Origin: Crossaster papposus
Lineage: Eukaryota; Echinodermata; Asteroidea; Velatida; Solasteridae
Reading direction: 5' to 3'
NCBI GenBank assembly: GCA_037893245.1
Contig: JBAIAA010001135.1
Span: 396,905-460,904 of the forward strand
Length of the DNA: 64,000 nt
This document shows positions 1-52,797 of the stretch, piece by piece (the stretch's first letter is position 1; each line of letters starts with the position of its first letter). The notes beneath the pieces were generated by a model. It was not told the origin of the DNA. It did not search any database and saw only the letters and a program-made list of their open reading frames with translations. The translations under genes and the position numbers were made by a program.

Positions 1-3000
1 TGGAAGGATGGACGGAAGGACGGACGGACTGGAAGGATGGACGGAAGGACGGACGGACTGGAAGGATGGACGGAAGGACGGACTGGAAGGATGGACGGAA
101 GGACGGACTGGAAGGATGGACGGAAGGACGGACTGGAAGGATGGACGGAAGGACGGACTGGAAGGATGGACGGAAGGACGGACTGGAAGGATGGACGGAA
201 GGACGGACTGGAAGGATGGACGGAAGGACGGACTGGAAGGATGGACGGAAGGACGGACTGGAAGGATGGACGGAAGGACGGACTGAAAGGATGGACGGAA
301 GGACGGACTGGAAGGATGGACGGAAGGACGGACTGGAAGGACGGACTGGAAGGACGGACGGAAGGACGGACTGGAAGGATGGACGGAAGGACGGACTGGA
401 AGGATGGACGGAAGGACGGACTGGAAGGAAGGACGGACTGGAAGGATGGACGGAAGGACGGACTGGAAGGATGGACGGAAGGACGGACTGGAAGGATGGA
501 CGGAAGGACGGACTGGAAGGATGGACGGAAGGACGGACTGGAAGGAAGGACGGACTGGAAGGATGGACTGGAAGGATGGACGGAAGGACGGACTGGAAGG
601 ATGGACGGAAGGACGGACTGGAAGGATGGACGGACTGGAAGGATGGACGGAAGGACGGACTGGAAGCATGGACGGAAGGACGGACTGGAAGGATGGACGG
701 AAGGACGGACTGGAAGGATGGACGGAAGGACGGACTGGAAGGATGGACGGAAGGACGGACTGGAAGGATGGACGGAAGGACGGACTGGAAGGATGGACGG
801 AAGGATGGACGGAAGGACGGACTGGAAGGATGGACTGGAAGGATGGACGGAAGGACGGACTGGAAGGATGGACGGAAGGACGGACTGGAAGGATGGACGG
901 AAGGACGGACTGGAAGGATGGACGGAAGGACGGACTGGAAGGATGGACGGAAGGACGGACTGGAAGGATGGACGGAAGGACGGACTGGAAGGATGGACGG
1001 AAGGACGGACTGGAAGGACGGACTGGAAGGACGGACTGGAAGGACGGACGGAAGGACGGACTGGAAGGACGGACTGGAAGGATGGACGGAAGGACGGACT
1101 GGAAGGATGGACGGAAGGACGGACTGGAAGGATGGACGGAAGGACGGACGGACTGGAAGGATGGACGGAAGGACGGACTGGAAGGATGGACGGAAGGACG
1201 GACTGGAAGGATGGACGGAAGGACGGACTGGAAGGATGGACGGAAGGACGGACTGGAAGGATGGACGGAAGGACGGACGGACTGGAAGGATGGACGGAAG
1301 GACGGACGGGAAGGATGGACGGAAGGACGGACTGGAAGGATGGACGGAAGGACGGACTGGAAGGATGGACGGAAGGACGGACGGACTGGAAGGATGGACG
1401 GAAGGACGGACGGACTGGAAGGATGGACGGAAGGACGGACGGACTGGAAGGATGGACGGAAGGACGGACTGGAAGGATGGACGGAAGGACGGACTGGAAG
1501 GATGGACGGAAGGACGGACTGGAAGGATGGACGGAAGGACGGACTGGAAGGATGGACGGAAGGACGGACTGGAAGGATGGACGGAAGGACGGACTGGAAG
1601 GATGGACGGAAGGACGGACTGGAAGGATGGACGGAAGGACGGACTGGAAGGATGGACGGAAGGACGGACTGGAAGGATGGACGGAAGGACGGACTGGAAG
1701 GACGGACTGGAAGGACGGACGGAAGGACGGACTGGAAGGATGGACGGAAGGACGGACTGGAAGGATGGACGGAAGGACGGACTGGAAGGAAGGACGGACT
1801 GGAAGGATGGACGGAAGGACGGACTGGAAGGATGGACGGAAGGACGGACTGGAAGGATGGACGGAAGGACGGACTGGAAGGATGGACGGAAGGACGGACT
1901 GGAAGGATGGACGGAAGGACGGACTGGAAGGATGGACGGACGGAAGAACGGACTGGAAGGATGGACGGAAGGACGGACTGGAAGGATGGACGGAAGGACG
2001 GACTGGAAGGATGGACGGACTGGAAGGATGGACGGAAGGACGGACTGGAAGGATGGACGGAAGGACGGACTGGAAGGATGGACGGAAGGACGGACGGGAA
2101 GGATGGACGGAAGGACGGACTGGAAGGATGGACGGAAGGACGGACTGGAAGGATGGACGGAAGGACGGACTGGAAGGATGGACGGAAGGACGGACTGGAA
2201 GGATGGACGGAAGGACGGACTGGAAGGATGGACGGAAGGACGGACTGGAAGGATGGACGGAAGGACGGACTGGAAGGATGGACGGAAGGACGGACAGGAA
2301 GGATGGACGGAAGGACGGACTGGAAGGATGGACGGAAGGACGGACTGGAAGGATGGACGGAAGGACGGACTGGAAGGATGGACGGAAGGACGGACTGGAA
2401 GGATGGACGGAAGGACGGACTGGAAGGATGGACGGAAGGACGGACTGGAAGGATGGACGGAAGGACGGACTGGAAGGATGGACGGAAGGACGGACTGGAA
2501 GGATGGACGGAAGGACGGACTGGAAGGATGGACGGAAGGACGGACTGGAAGGATGGACGGAAGGACGGACTTGAAGGACGGACGGAAGGACGGACTGGAA
2601 GGACGGACTGGAAGGACGGACTGGAAGGACGGACTGGAAGGACGGACGGAAGGACGGACTGGAAGGACGGACTGGAAGGACGGACTGGAAGGATGGACGG
2701 AAGGACGGACTGGAAGGATGGACGGAAGGACGGACGGACTGGAAGGATGGACGAAAGGACGGACGGACTGGAAGGATGGACGGAAGGACGGACGAACTGG
2801 AAGGATGGACGGAAGGACGGACTGGAAGGATGGACGGAAGGACGGACTGGAAGGATGGACGGAAGGACGGACTGGAAGGATGGACGGAAGGACGGACTGG
2901 AAGGATGGACGGAAGGACGGACTGGAAGGATGGACGGAAGGACGGACTGGAAGGACGGACTGGAAGGATGGACGGACTGGAAGGATGGACGGAAGGACGG

Positions 3001-6000
3001 ACGGACTGGAAGGATGGACGGAAGGACGGACGGACTGGAAGGATGGACGGAAGGACGGACTGGAAGGATGGACGGAAGGACGGACTGGAAGGATGGACGG
3101 AAGGACGGACTGGAAGGATGGACGGAAGGACGGACTGGAAGGATGGACGGAAGGACGGACTGGAAGGATGGACGGAAGGACGGACGAACTGGAAGGATGG
3201 ACGGAAGGACGGACTGGAAGGATGGACGGAAGGACGGACTGGAAGGATGGACGGAAGGACGGACTGGAAGGATGGACGGAAGGACGGACTGGAAGGATGG
3301 ACGGAAGGACGGACTGGAAGGATGGACGGAAGGACGGACTGGAAGGATGGACGGAAGGACGGACTGGAAGGATGGACGGAAGGACGGACGGACTGGAAGG
3401 ATGGACGGAAGGACGGACGGACTGGAAGGATGGACGGAAGGACGGACGGACTGGAAGGATGGACGGAAGGACGGACTGGAAGGATGGACGGAAGGACGGA
3501 CTGGAAGGATGGACGGAAGGACGGACTGGAAGGATGGACGGAAGGACGGACTGGAAGGATGGACGGAAGGACGGACTGGAAGGATGGACGGAAGGACGGA
3601 CTGGAAGGATGGACGGAAGGACGGACTGGAAGGATGGACGGAAGGACGGACTGAAAGGATGGACGGAAGGACGGACTGAAAGGATGGACGGAAGGACGGA
3701 CTGGAAGGATGGACGGAAGGACGGACTGGAAGGACGGACTGGAAGGATGGACGGAAGGACGGACTGGAAGGATGGACGGAAGGACGGACTGGAAGGATGG
3801 ACGGAAGGACGGACTGGAAGGAAGGACGGACTGGAAGGAAGGACGGACTGGAAGGATGGACGGAAGGACGGACTGGAAGGATGGACGGAAGGACGGACTG
3901 GAAGGATGGACGGAAGGACGGACTGGAAGGATGGACGGAAGGACGGACTGGAAGGAAGGACGGACTGGAAGGATGGACTGGAAGGATGGACTGGAAGGAT
4001 GGACGGAAGGACGGACTGGAAGGATGGACGGAAGGACGGACTGGAAGGATGGACGGAAGGACGGACTGGAAGGATGGACGGAAGGACGGACTGGAAGGAT
4101 GGACGGAAGGACGGACTGGAAGGATGGACGGACTGGAAGGATGGACGGAAGGACGGACTGGAAGCATGGACGGAAGGACGGACTGGAAGGATGGACGGAA
4201 GGACGGACTGGAAGGATGGACGGAAGGACGGACTGGAAGGATGGACGGAAGGACGGACTGGAAGGATGGACGGAAGGACGGACTGGAAGGATGGACGGAA
4301 GGATGGACGGAAGGATGGACGGAAGGACGGACTGAAAGGACGGACTGGAAGGATGGACGGAAGGACGGACTGGAAGGACGGACTGGAAGGACGGACTGGA
4401 AGGATGGACGGAAGGACGGACTGGAAGGATGGACGGAAGGACGGACTGGAAGGATGGACGGAAGGACGGACTGGAAGGAAGGACGGACTGGAAGGATGGA
4501 CGGAAGGACGGACTGGAAGGATGGACGGAAGGACGGACTGGAAGGATGGACGGAAGGACGGACTGGAAGGATGGACGGAAGGACGGACTGGAAGGATGGA
4601 CGGACTGGAAGGATGGACGGAAGGACGGACTGGAAGCATGGACGGAAGGACGGACTGGAAGGATGGACGGAAGGACGGACTGGAAGGATGGACGGAAGGA
4701 CGGACTGGAAGGATGGACGGAAGGACGGACTGGAAGGATGGACGGAAGGACGGACTGGAAGGATGGACGGAAGGATGGACGGAAGGACGGACGGACTGGA
4801 AGGATGGACGGAAGGACGGACGGACTGGAAGGATGGACGGAAGGACGGACGGACTGGAAGGATGGACGGAAGGACGGACTGGAAGGATGGACGGAAGGAC
4901 GGACTGGAAGGATGGACGGAAGGACGGACTGGAAGGATGGACGGAAGGACGGACTGGAAGGATGGACGGAAGGACGGACTGGAAGGATGGACGGAAGGAC
5001 GGACTGGAAGGATGGACGGAAGGACGGACGGACTGGAAGGATGGACGGAAGGACGGACTGGAAGGATGGACGGAAGGACGGACTGGAAGGATGGACGGAA
5101 GGACGGACTGGAAGGATGGACGGAAGGACGGACTGGAAGGATGGACGGAAGGACGGACGGACTGGAAGGATGGACGGAAGGACGGACGGGAAGGATGGAC
5201 GGAAGGACGGACTGGAAGGATGGACGGAAGGACGGACTGGAAGGATGGACGGAAGGACGGACGGACTGGAAGGATGGACGGAAGGACGGACGGACTGGAA
5301 GGATGGACGGAAGGACGGACGGACTGGAAGGATGGACGGAAGGACGGACTGGAAGGATGGACGGAAGGACGGACTGGAAGGATGGACGGAAGGACGGACT
5401 GGAAGGATGGACGGAAGGACGGACTGGAAGGATGGACGGAAGGACGGACTGGAAGGATGGACGGAAGGACGGACTGGAAGGATGGACGGAAGGACGGACT
5501 GGAAGGATGGACGGAAGGACGGACTGAAAGGATGGACGGAAGGACGGACTGGAAGGATGGACGGAAGGACGGACTGGAAGGACGGACTGGAAGGACGGAC
5601 GGAAGGACGGACTGGAAGGATGGACGGAAGGACGGACTGGAAGGATGGACGGAAGGACGGACTGGAAGGAAGGACGGACTGGAAGGATGGACGGAAGGAC
5701 GGACTGGAAGGATGGACGGAAGGACGGACTGGAAGGATGGACGGAAGGACGGACTGGAAGGATGGACGGAAGGACGGACTGGAAGGATGGACGGAAGGAC
5801 GGACTGGAAGGATGGACGGACGGAAGAACGGACTGGAAGGATGGACGGAAGGACGGACTGGAAGGATGGACGGAAGGACGGACTGGAAGGATGGACGGAC
5901 TGGAAGGATGGACGGAAGGACGGACTGGAAGGATGGACGGAAGGACGGACTGGAAGGATGGACGGAAGGACGGACGGGAAGGATGGACGGAAGGACGGAC

Positions 6001-6846
6001 TGGAAGGATGGACGGAAGGACGGACTGGAAGGATGGACGGAAGGACGGACTGGAAGGATGGACGGAAGGACGGACTGGAAGGATGGACGGAAGGACGGAC
6101 TGGAAGGATGGACGGAAGGACGGACTGGAAGGATGGACGGAAGGACGGACTGGAAGGATGGACGGAAGAACGGACTGGAAGGATGGACGGAAGGACGGAC
6201 TGGAAGGATGGACGGAAGGACGGACTGGAAGGATGGACGGAAGGACGGACTGAAAGGATGGACGGAAGGACGGACTGAAAGGATGGACGGAAGGACGGAC
6301 TGGAAGGATGGACGGAAGGACGGACTGGAAGGATGGACGGAAGGACGGACTGGAAGGATGGACGGAAGGACGGACTGGAAGGATGGACGGAAGGACGGAC
6401 TGGAAGGATGGACGGAAGGACGGACTGGAAGGATGGACGGAAGGACGGACTGGAAGGATGGACGGAAGGACGGACTGGAAGGATGGACGGAAGGACGGAC
6501 TGGAAGGATGGACGGAAGGACGGACTGGAAGGACGGACTGGAAGGACGGACGGAAGGACGGACTGGAAGGACGGACTGGAAGGACGGACTGGAAGGATGG
6601 ACGGAAGGACGGACTGGAAGGATGGAAAGAAGGACGGACGGACTGGAAGGATGGACGGAAGGACGGACGGACTGGAAGGATGGACGGAAGGACGGACGAA
6701 CTGGAAGGATGGACGGAAGGACGGACTGGAAGGATGGACGGAAGGACGGGCTGGAAGGATGGACGGAAGGACGGACTGGAAGGATGGACGGAAGGACGGA
6801 CTGGAAGGATGGACGGAAGGACGGACTGGAAGGATGGACGGAAGGA
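1..6846 (+). repeat. 25-bp minisatellite array, unit 0 (cut by window start)
   Basis: Tandem 25-bp units made of six GGAN tetramers whose fourth bases run A,T,C,A,C,C, followed by one T. Common variants are a 29-bp unit with an extra GGAC, a 17-bp unit lacking two tetramers, and a 13-bp unit. Rare base changes such as CTGAAAGG (near 283, 3,651, 4,332, 5,524, 6,250) and CTTGAAGG (near 2,571) serve as landmarks. The stretch 5,645-6,253 is repeated with the same variants at 28,879-29,487. The unit has no stop codon in any frame on either strand, so long open frames here carry no coding evidence. Confidence 0.97.
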
Positions 6847-7010
6847 CGGACGGACGGAAGGACGGACGGACGGAAGGACGGAAGGACGGAAGGACGGAAG
6901 GACGGAAGGACGGAAGGACGGAAGGACGGAAGGACGGAAGGACGGAAGGACGGAAGGACGGAAGGACGGAAGGACGGAAGGACGGAAGGACGGAAGGACG
7001 GAAGGACGGA
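6847..7010 (+). repeat. 8-bp array (GGACGGAA)n, unit 0
   Basis: About 20 copies of GGACGGAA, two GGAN tetramers without the closing T seen in the 25-bp units. Near the start are two runs of extra GGAC tetramers. Homologous blocks lie at 30,079-30,262 and 50,885-51,075 with different copy numbers. Confidence 0.93.
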
Positions 7011-7725
7011 AGACGGAAGACGGAAGACGGAAGACGGAAGGACGGAAGATGGAAGGACGGACGGAAGGAAGGACGGAAGGAACGGAAGGAACGGAAGGAC
7101 TGGATGGACTGGATGGACTTGATGGACTGGATGGACTGGATGGACTGGAGGACGGAAGGAAGGACGGAAGGACGGAAGGACGGAAGACGGAAGACGGAAG
7201 ACGGAAGACGGAAGGACGGAAGATGGAAGGACGGAAGATGGAAGGACGGACGGAAGGAAGGACGGAAGGACGGAAGGAACGGAAGGAACGGAAGGAACGG
7301 AAGGACTGGATGGACTGGATGGACTGGATGGACTGGATGGACTGGATGGACTGGAGGACGGAAGGAAGGACGGAAGGACGGAAGGACGGAAGGACGGAAG
7401 GAAGGACGGAAGGAAGGAAGGACGGAAGGACGGACGGAAGGAAGGAAGGAAGGAAGGACAGACGTAAGGACGGAAGGAACGGAAGGAACGGAAGGACGGA
7501 AGGAACGGAAGGAACGGAAGGACTGGATGGACTGGATGGACAGGATGGACGGAAGGAAGGAAGGACGGAAGGAAGGACGGAAGGACGGAAGGACGGAAGG
7601 ACGGACGGAAGGACGGAAGGAAGGACGGAAGGACGGAACGAAGGAAGGAAGGATGGACGGAAGGATGGACGGAAGGACGGAACGAAGGAAGGAAGGATGG
7701 ACGGAAGGACAGACGGAAGGACAGA
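7011..7725 (+). repeat. Mixed GGAN block with 7-bp and 9-bp sub-arrays, unit 0
   Basis: A patchwork of AGACGGA 7-bp runs (GGACGGAA lacking one base), GGAAGATGG motifs, CGGAAGGAA 9-bp runs and three short interludes of the GGATGGACT 9-bp repeat (about 7,098-7,147, 7,295-7,352, 7,519-7,540). The order 7-bp, GGAAC, 9-bp occurs twice in a row, so the block holds an internal duplication of roughly 200 bp. It is homologous to 30,263-30,990 and 51,076-51,827. No gene is seen. Confidence 0.88.
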
Positions 7726-7972
7726 CTCTAACGCTAACTCTAACGCTAACTCTAACGCTAACGCTAACGCTAACGCTAATGCTAACGCTAACGCTAATGC
7801 TAACGCTAACGCTAACTCTAACTCTAACTCTAACGCTAACTCTAACTCTAACTCTAACTCTAACTCTAACTCTAACTCTAACGCTAACTCTAACTCTAAC
7901 GCTAACTCTAACGCTAACGCTAACTCTAACGCTAACTCTAACTCTAACGCTAACTCTAAAGCTAACGCTAAA
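7726..7972 (+). repeat. Hexamer array CTCTAA/CGCTAA, left flank of core 1
   Basis: About 41 hexamers mixing CTCTAA and CGCTAA, with two CTAATG variants in the same place in the first three units. The opposite strand reads TTAGAG and TTAGCG, each one base away from the telomere hexamer TTAGGG. The array begins with GACTCTAACGCTAAC, the same string that begins the right-hand array after the core. Confidence 0.95.
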
Positions 7973-8321
7973 AGTTCGAATTCTTCTGTGGATTCTTTAA
8001 ATTCTTTTCATTTAAAACAATCTGCTGCATTCTTCGACGCATTTCTTAAAGCTTCCACGCCTTTTTCACCAATCTTCAAATTTCACCAATTTCAGGTAGA
8101 CTGCCGGCCAAGGCTAACAAGCTTAGGCTTGTAATCATAATGGTCCTCCTATGTTGATGTACATAATATGCCTGGCCTGCTTTTTGAAGTTAAATCTAAA
8201 TTACTCAAGGTTCCTTATGTGCATTTACAACATGCACCTTTTTGGTTCTTTTTACAACTTGTTACATACTTTCTAATACTGAATACCCTCTCTTGTATTT
8301 ATTTCTCCTTTTTGTTCACAG

Positions 8322-8411
8322 ATCCTCCATGTACACAAACTGCCTGACCTTTTAAGTGTTACAAAGGCTAAGCAAAAATTGGCTGCAACACATTCTAATT
8401 GACATACAAAG
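8322..8411 (+). other. Exon-like island 1, core copy 1
   Basis: A 90-bp segment preceded by a pyrimidine-rich acceptor (CTCCTTTTTGTTCACAG) and followed by a strong donor (AAAG then GTAAGAA). Its length is a multiple of three. The first frame reads ILHVHKLPDLLSVTKAKQKL and a few more residues, then meets a stop near the end; the other two frames close early. This fits a noncoding or decayed exon better than a working coding exon. The splice signals are visible; that they are used is inference. Confidence 0.35.
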
Positions 8412-8592
8412 GTAAGAAAGCAGCAAATTATATAATGCTTCAGAAACAAGATTGTGCATTCTTTAGAAGTGGACCTCCTCCCTGTGTATTCCTGCTGTGT
8501 ATTCAAAACAGCTTGTAGATGACATATTTGACATGAACATTTTCCAATATTGTTCCCCAGTATGTGAGGTTTTAAAGACCATGAAACATTAA

Positions 8593-8713
8593 CCCTATCA
8601 CCTTACCCAATACTACAAAATACTACTTGTATGCAGTACTCTTATTACACTAGCCTATAAGAACTGGGTAGTATTGTGTACTGTACCCCAAATAAATGCC
8701 TAGGGCGTTAGGG
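8593..8713. mobile_element. 121-bp foldback MITE-like element A, core copy 1
   Basis: The ends are CCCTATCACC on the left and GGCGTTAGGG on the right, inverted repeats matching at 8 of 10 bases. A second inverted pair, CAATACTAC (8,608-8,616) and GTAGTATTG (8,668-8,676), lets most of the element fold back. TTAA lies directly before the left end (8,589-8,592), but the right end is followed by TAAA, so the target duplication is imperfect. Small size, no coding capacity and TTAA suggest a piggyBac-related MITE. A structured RNA is the main alternative. Confidence 0.5.
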
Positions 8714-9197
8714 TAAAAAAATACTTTACATTTGTTGCCTTAATCTATTTTCATGAAACTCGTCGTAACTTCAATGCATCTCAGGTTGCAGCTGTGTCGT
8801 GTCCTATGAATCATTTCACAAAACACAAAAGTACAACTTGTAATAGGTGTATTTTTAGTACAATACGATGACTTATATGTATTTTTTAAGAGTCGTCGAA
8901 AGTTTTCCGAAACGTATTAGTGGCGGATGTTGGACTTATTTCAAGTTTTAACTCCATTAATCAAGGTTTCAATTCGCATCGGAGGGTGGGTGTACAAGTA
9001 CCTTGCACATTTTTTTCGGGATTCAAAATGGATGACGGTAAACATGTCACAAGCAAGACCGGCAATATCTGTCAGCCACCGGCACACAGCAAGCAGGTTT
9101 TTCAGTCCCTACCTGATTTTGTCGATTTTCCCCAGAATATTCTTCTGGGATTTTTCTCCCACCTCTAAAACTGTAATTTCTTTTGTCTTCTCTACAG

Positions 9198-9311
9198 GTT
9201 TATATTTTGGGCAGCTCAATAAAGATGCGTCTAAGACGGGAGGTGAATTGTTACTTGCCAATTTGTATGCAGTCAAGTGCTTCTTTGCATTGTTTTTGAC
9301 TGGCATTTGAG
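9198..9311 (+). other. Exon-like island 2, core copy 1
   Basis: A 114-bp segment preceded by a pyrimidine-rich acceptor (TTTTGTCTTCTCTACAG) and followed by GAG then GTAACA, a fair donor. Length is a multiple of three. One frame stays open to the last codon, giving LYFGQLNKDASKTGGELL and about 19 further residues before TGA. Upstream, an ATG in good context (AAAATGG, 9,028) opens a 23-codon stretch that ends at a possible weak donor (CAG then GTTTTT, 9,097). No family is recognised. The signals are seen; a spliced transcript is inferred. Confidence 0.33.
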
Positions 9312-9370
9312 GTAACAGAAAATGATTTAAATATGTAATGCAGAGAAAATTAAGTACACGTTTTATTTAA

Positions 9371-9749
9371 AGGTTGGGTACACCATTTGTAATTGCTTGA
9401 ATTATCATGAATGGGTGGATTTGGGGGGTTGTATTTTATAGTAAATATCATTTAAATGACCTGTTCGAAGTTTTACTATCATGGATGCCTAGAAAAGCAC
9501 GAAAAACAGCGTTTGTTTTCAACCGGCGTCGAGCAGTTATTCTTATGTTGTTATTGTTTTTTCGCGCTCGCCGTCTGGCGATCGCGAGTTTTGTTTTATA
9601 AAATTCAATTTTTCGGAATAATATCAGAATATCTAGGGCAATCATTTTGCTGGACGCCTAAAATCATTATTTACTTTCAAATAAGTAAGATATTTCTTAA
9701 TAATACGGTAGTAAATATTTTTGATATCTGCAAATGGTGTATCCTGCCT
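9371..9749. mobile_element. 379-bp TTAA-flanked MITE-like element B, core copy 1
   Basis: The left end AGGTTGGGTACACCATTTG and the right end (AGGCAGGATACACCATTTG on the opposite strand) form 19-bp inverted repeats with four mismatches. Both ends are flanked by a TTAA duplication (9,367-9,370 and 9,750-9,753), the target signature of piggyBac-type transposition. The interior is AT-rich and has a small GC-rich hairpin (TCGCC, loop GTCT, GGCGA) near 9,570. No transposase is present, so the element is non-autonomous and was carried along when the core was amplified. Confidence 0.72.
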
Positions 9750-9817
9750 TTAACTCGCAATATTTATAATGATTATATCAGTTGTGTGTTTCTTATTCAT
9801 GATGTTATTTGTAACAG

Positions 9818-31249
<21,432 letters not shown>

Positions 31250-31574
31250 TTAAATTCTTTTCATTTAAAACAATCTGCTGCATTCTTCGACGCATTTCTT
31301 AAAGCTTCCACGCCTTTTTCACCAATCTTCAAATTTCACCAATTTCAGGTAGACTGCCGGCCAAGGCTAACAAGCTTAGGCTTGTAATCATAATGGTCCT
31401 CCTATGTTGATGTACATAATATGCCTGGCCTGCTTTTTGAAGTTAAATCTAAATTACTCAAGGTTCCTTATGTGCATTTACAACATGCACCTTTTTGGTT
31501 CTTTTTACAACTTGTTACATACTTTCTAATACTGAATACCCTCTCTTGTATTTATTTCTCCTTTTTGTTCACAG

Positions 31575-31664
31575 ATCCTCCATGTACACAAACTGCCTGA
31601 CCTTTTAAGTGTTACAAAGGCTAAGCAAAAATTGGCTGCAACACATTCTAATTGACATACAAAG
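31575..31664 (+). other. Exon-like island 1, core copy 2
   Basis: Same sequence and splice-like borders as 8,322-8,411; a stop near the end of the best frame. Confidence 0.33.
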
Positions 31665-31845
31665 GTAAGAAAGCAGCAAATTATATAATGCTTCAGAAAC
31701 AAGATTGTGCATTCTTTAGAAGTGGACCTCCTCCCTGTGTATTCCTGCTGTGTATTCAAAACAGCTTGTAGATGACATATTTGACATGAACATTTTCCAA
31801 TATTGTTCCCCAGTATGTGAGGTTTTAAAGACCATGAAACATTAA

Positions 31846-31966
31846 CCCTATCACCTTACCCAATACTACAAAATACTACTTGTATGCAGTACTCTTATTA
31901 CACTAGCCTATAAGAACTGGGTAGTATTGTGTACTGTACCCCAAATAAATGCCTAGGGCGTTAGGG
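31846..31966. mobile_element. Foldback MITE-like element A, core copy 2
   Basis: Same sequence as 8,593-8,713, with TTAA before it and TAAA after it. Confidence 0.5.
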
Positions 31967-32450
31967 TAAAAAAATACTTTACATTTGTTGCCTTAATCTA
32001 TTTTCATGAAACTCGTCGTAACTTCAATGCATCTCAGGTTGCAGCTGTGTCGTGTCCTATGAATCATTTCACAAAACACAAAAGTACAACTTGTAATAGG
32101 TGTATTTTTAGTACAATACGATGACTTATATGTATTTTTTAAGAGTCGTCGAAAGTTTTCCGAAACGTATTAGTGGCGGATGTTGGACTTATTTCAAGTT
32201 TTAACTCCATTAATCAAGGTTTCAATTCGCATCGGAGGGTGGGTGTACAAGTACCTTGCACATTTTTTTCGGGATTCAAAATGGATGACGGTAAACATGT
32301 CACAAGCAAGACCGGCAATATCTGTCAGCCACCGGCACACAGCAAGCAGGTTTTTCAGTCCCTACCTGATTTTGTCGATTTTCCCCAGAATATTCTTCTG
32401 GGATTTTTCTCCCACCTCTAAAACTGTAATTTCTTTTGTCTTCTCTACAG

Positions 32451-32564
32451 GTTTATATTTTGGGCAGCTCAATAAAGATGCGTCTAAGACGGGAGGTGAA
32501 TTGTTACTTGCCAATTTGTATGCAGTCAAGTGCTTCTTTGCATTGTTTTTGACTGGCATTTGAG
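32451..32564 (+). other. Exon-like island 2, core copy 2
   Basis: Same sequence and borders as 9,198-9,311. Confidence 0.32.
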
Positions 32565-32623
32565 GTAACAGAAAATGATTTAAATATGTAATGCAGAGAA
32601 AATTAAGTACACGTTTTATTTAA

Positions 32624-33002
32624 AGGTTGGGTACACCATTTGTAATTGCTTGAATTATCATGAATGGGTGGATTTGGGGGGTTGTATTTTATAGTAAATA
32701 TCATTTAAATGACCTGTTCGAAGTTTTACTATCATGGATGCCTAGAAAAGCACGAAAAACAGCGTTTGTTTTCAACCGGCGTCGAGCAGTTATTCTTATG
32801 TTGTTATTGTTTTTTCGCGCTCGCCGTCTGGCGATCGCGAGTTTTGTTTTATAAAATTCAATTTTTCGGAATAATATCAGAATATCTAGGGCAATCATTT
32901 TGCTGGACGCCTAAAATCATTATTTACTTTCAAATAAGTAAGATATTTCTTAATAATACGGTAGTAAATATTTTTGATATCTGCAAATGGTGTATCCTGC
33001 CT
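32624..33002. mobile_element. TTAA-flanked MITE-like element B, core copy 2
   Basis: Same sequence as 9,371-9,749, with TTAA on both sides. It is a copy by segmental amplification, not an independent insertion, because it shares all flanking bases. Confidence 0.72.
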
Positions 33003-33070
33003 TTAACTCGCAATATTTATAATGATTATATCAGTTGTGTGTTTCTTATTCATGATGTTATTTGTAACAG

Positions 33071-33139
33071 GTCGGTTTGGGTGTGAAAACGTTTCTTGCT
33101 TCTGGAGCTGTAGGAGTGCTCAGGACCAGATGCCTAGAG
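33071..33139 (+). other. Exon-like island 3, core copy 2
   Basis: Same sequence and borders as 9,818-9,886. Confidence 0.34.
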
Positions 33140-33180
33140 GTAATTCAGTGTAAGACTATTAACCAGTTCGCGCCGGATGA

Positions 33181-52091
<18,911 letters not shown>

Positions 52092-52405
52092 TCATTTAAA
52101 ACAATCTGCTGCATTCTTCGACGCATTTCTTAAAGCTTCCACGCCTTTTTCACCAATCTTCAAATTTCACCAATTTCAGGTAGACTGCCGGCCAAGGCTA
52201 ACAAGCTTAGGCTTGTAATCATAATGGTCCTCCTATGTTGATGTACATAATATGCCTGGCCTGCTTTTTGAAGTTAAATCTAAATTACTCAAGGTTCCTT
52301 ATGTGCATTTACAACATGCACCTTTTTGGTTCTTTTTACAACTTGTTACATACTTTCTAATACTGAATACCCTCTCTTGTATTTATTTCTCCTTTTTGTT
52401 CACAG

Positions 52406-52495
52406 ATCCTCCATGTACACAAACTGCCTGACCTTTTAAGTGTTACAAAGGCTAAGCAAAAATTGGCTGCAACACATTCTAATTGACATACAAAG
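52406..52495 (+). other. Exon-like island 1, core copy 3
   Basis: Same sequence and splice-like borders as 8,322-8,411. Confidence 0.33.
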
Positions 52496-52676
52496 GTAAG
52501 AAAGCAGCAAATTATATAATGCTTCAGAAACAAGATTGTGCATTCTTTAGAAGTGGACCTCCTCCCTGTGTATTCCTGCTGTGTATTCAAAACAGCTTGT
52601 AGATGACATATTTGACATGAACATTTTCCAATATTGTTCCCCAGTATGTGAGGTTTTAAAGACCATGAAACATTAA

Positions 52677-52797
52677 CCCTATCACCTTACCCAATACTAC
52701 AAAATACTACTTGTATGCAGTACTCTTATTACACTAGCCTATAAGAACTGGGTAGTATTGTGTACTGTACCCCAAATAAATGCCTAGGGCGTTAGGG
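52677..52797. mobile_element. Foldback MITE-like element A, core copy 3
   Basis: Same sequence as 8,593-8,713. Confidence 0.5.

Noticed and set aside
1-6846. CRISPR-like array
   Set aside because: Repeats are directly adjacent with no unique spacers, and the surroundings are eukaryotic.
8094-8140. A further exon starting at 8,096 after TTTCAG
   Set aside because: CAG followed by GTAGAC can be read as either acceptor or donor and no matching partner site is clear.
8273-8506. A 77-codon minus-strand frame in each core
   Set aside because: It lies opposite exon-like island 1, has no recognisable family and is short enough to be chance.
8927-9310. A 127-codon frame (ATG at 8,927) kept in all four cores
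   Set aside because: The cores are almost identical, so conservation says nothing about coding. The frame runs through a good splice acceptor, shows no domain, and overlaps another open frame.
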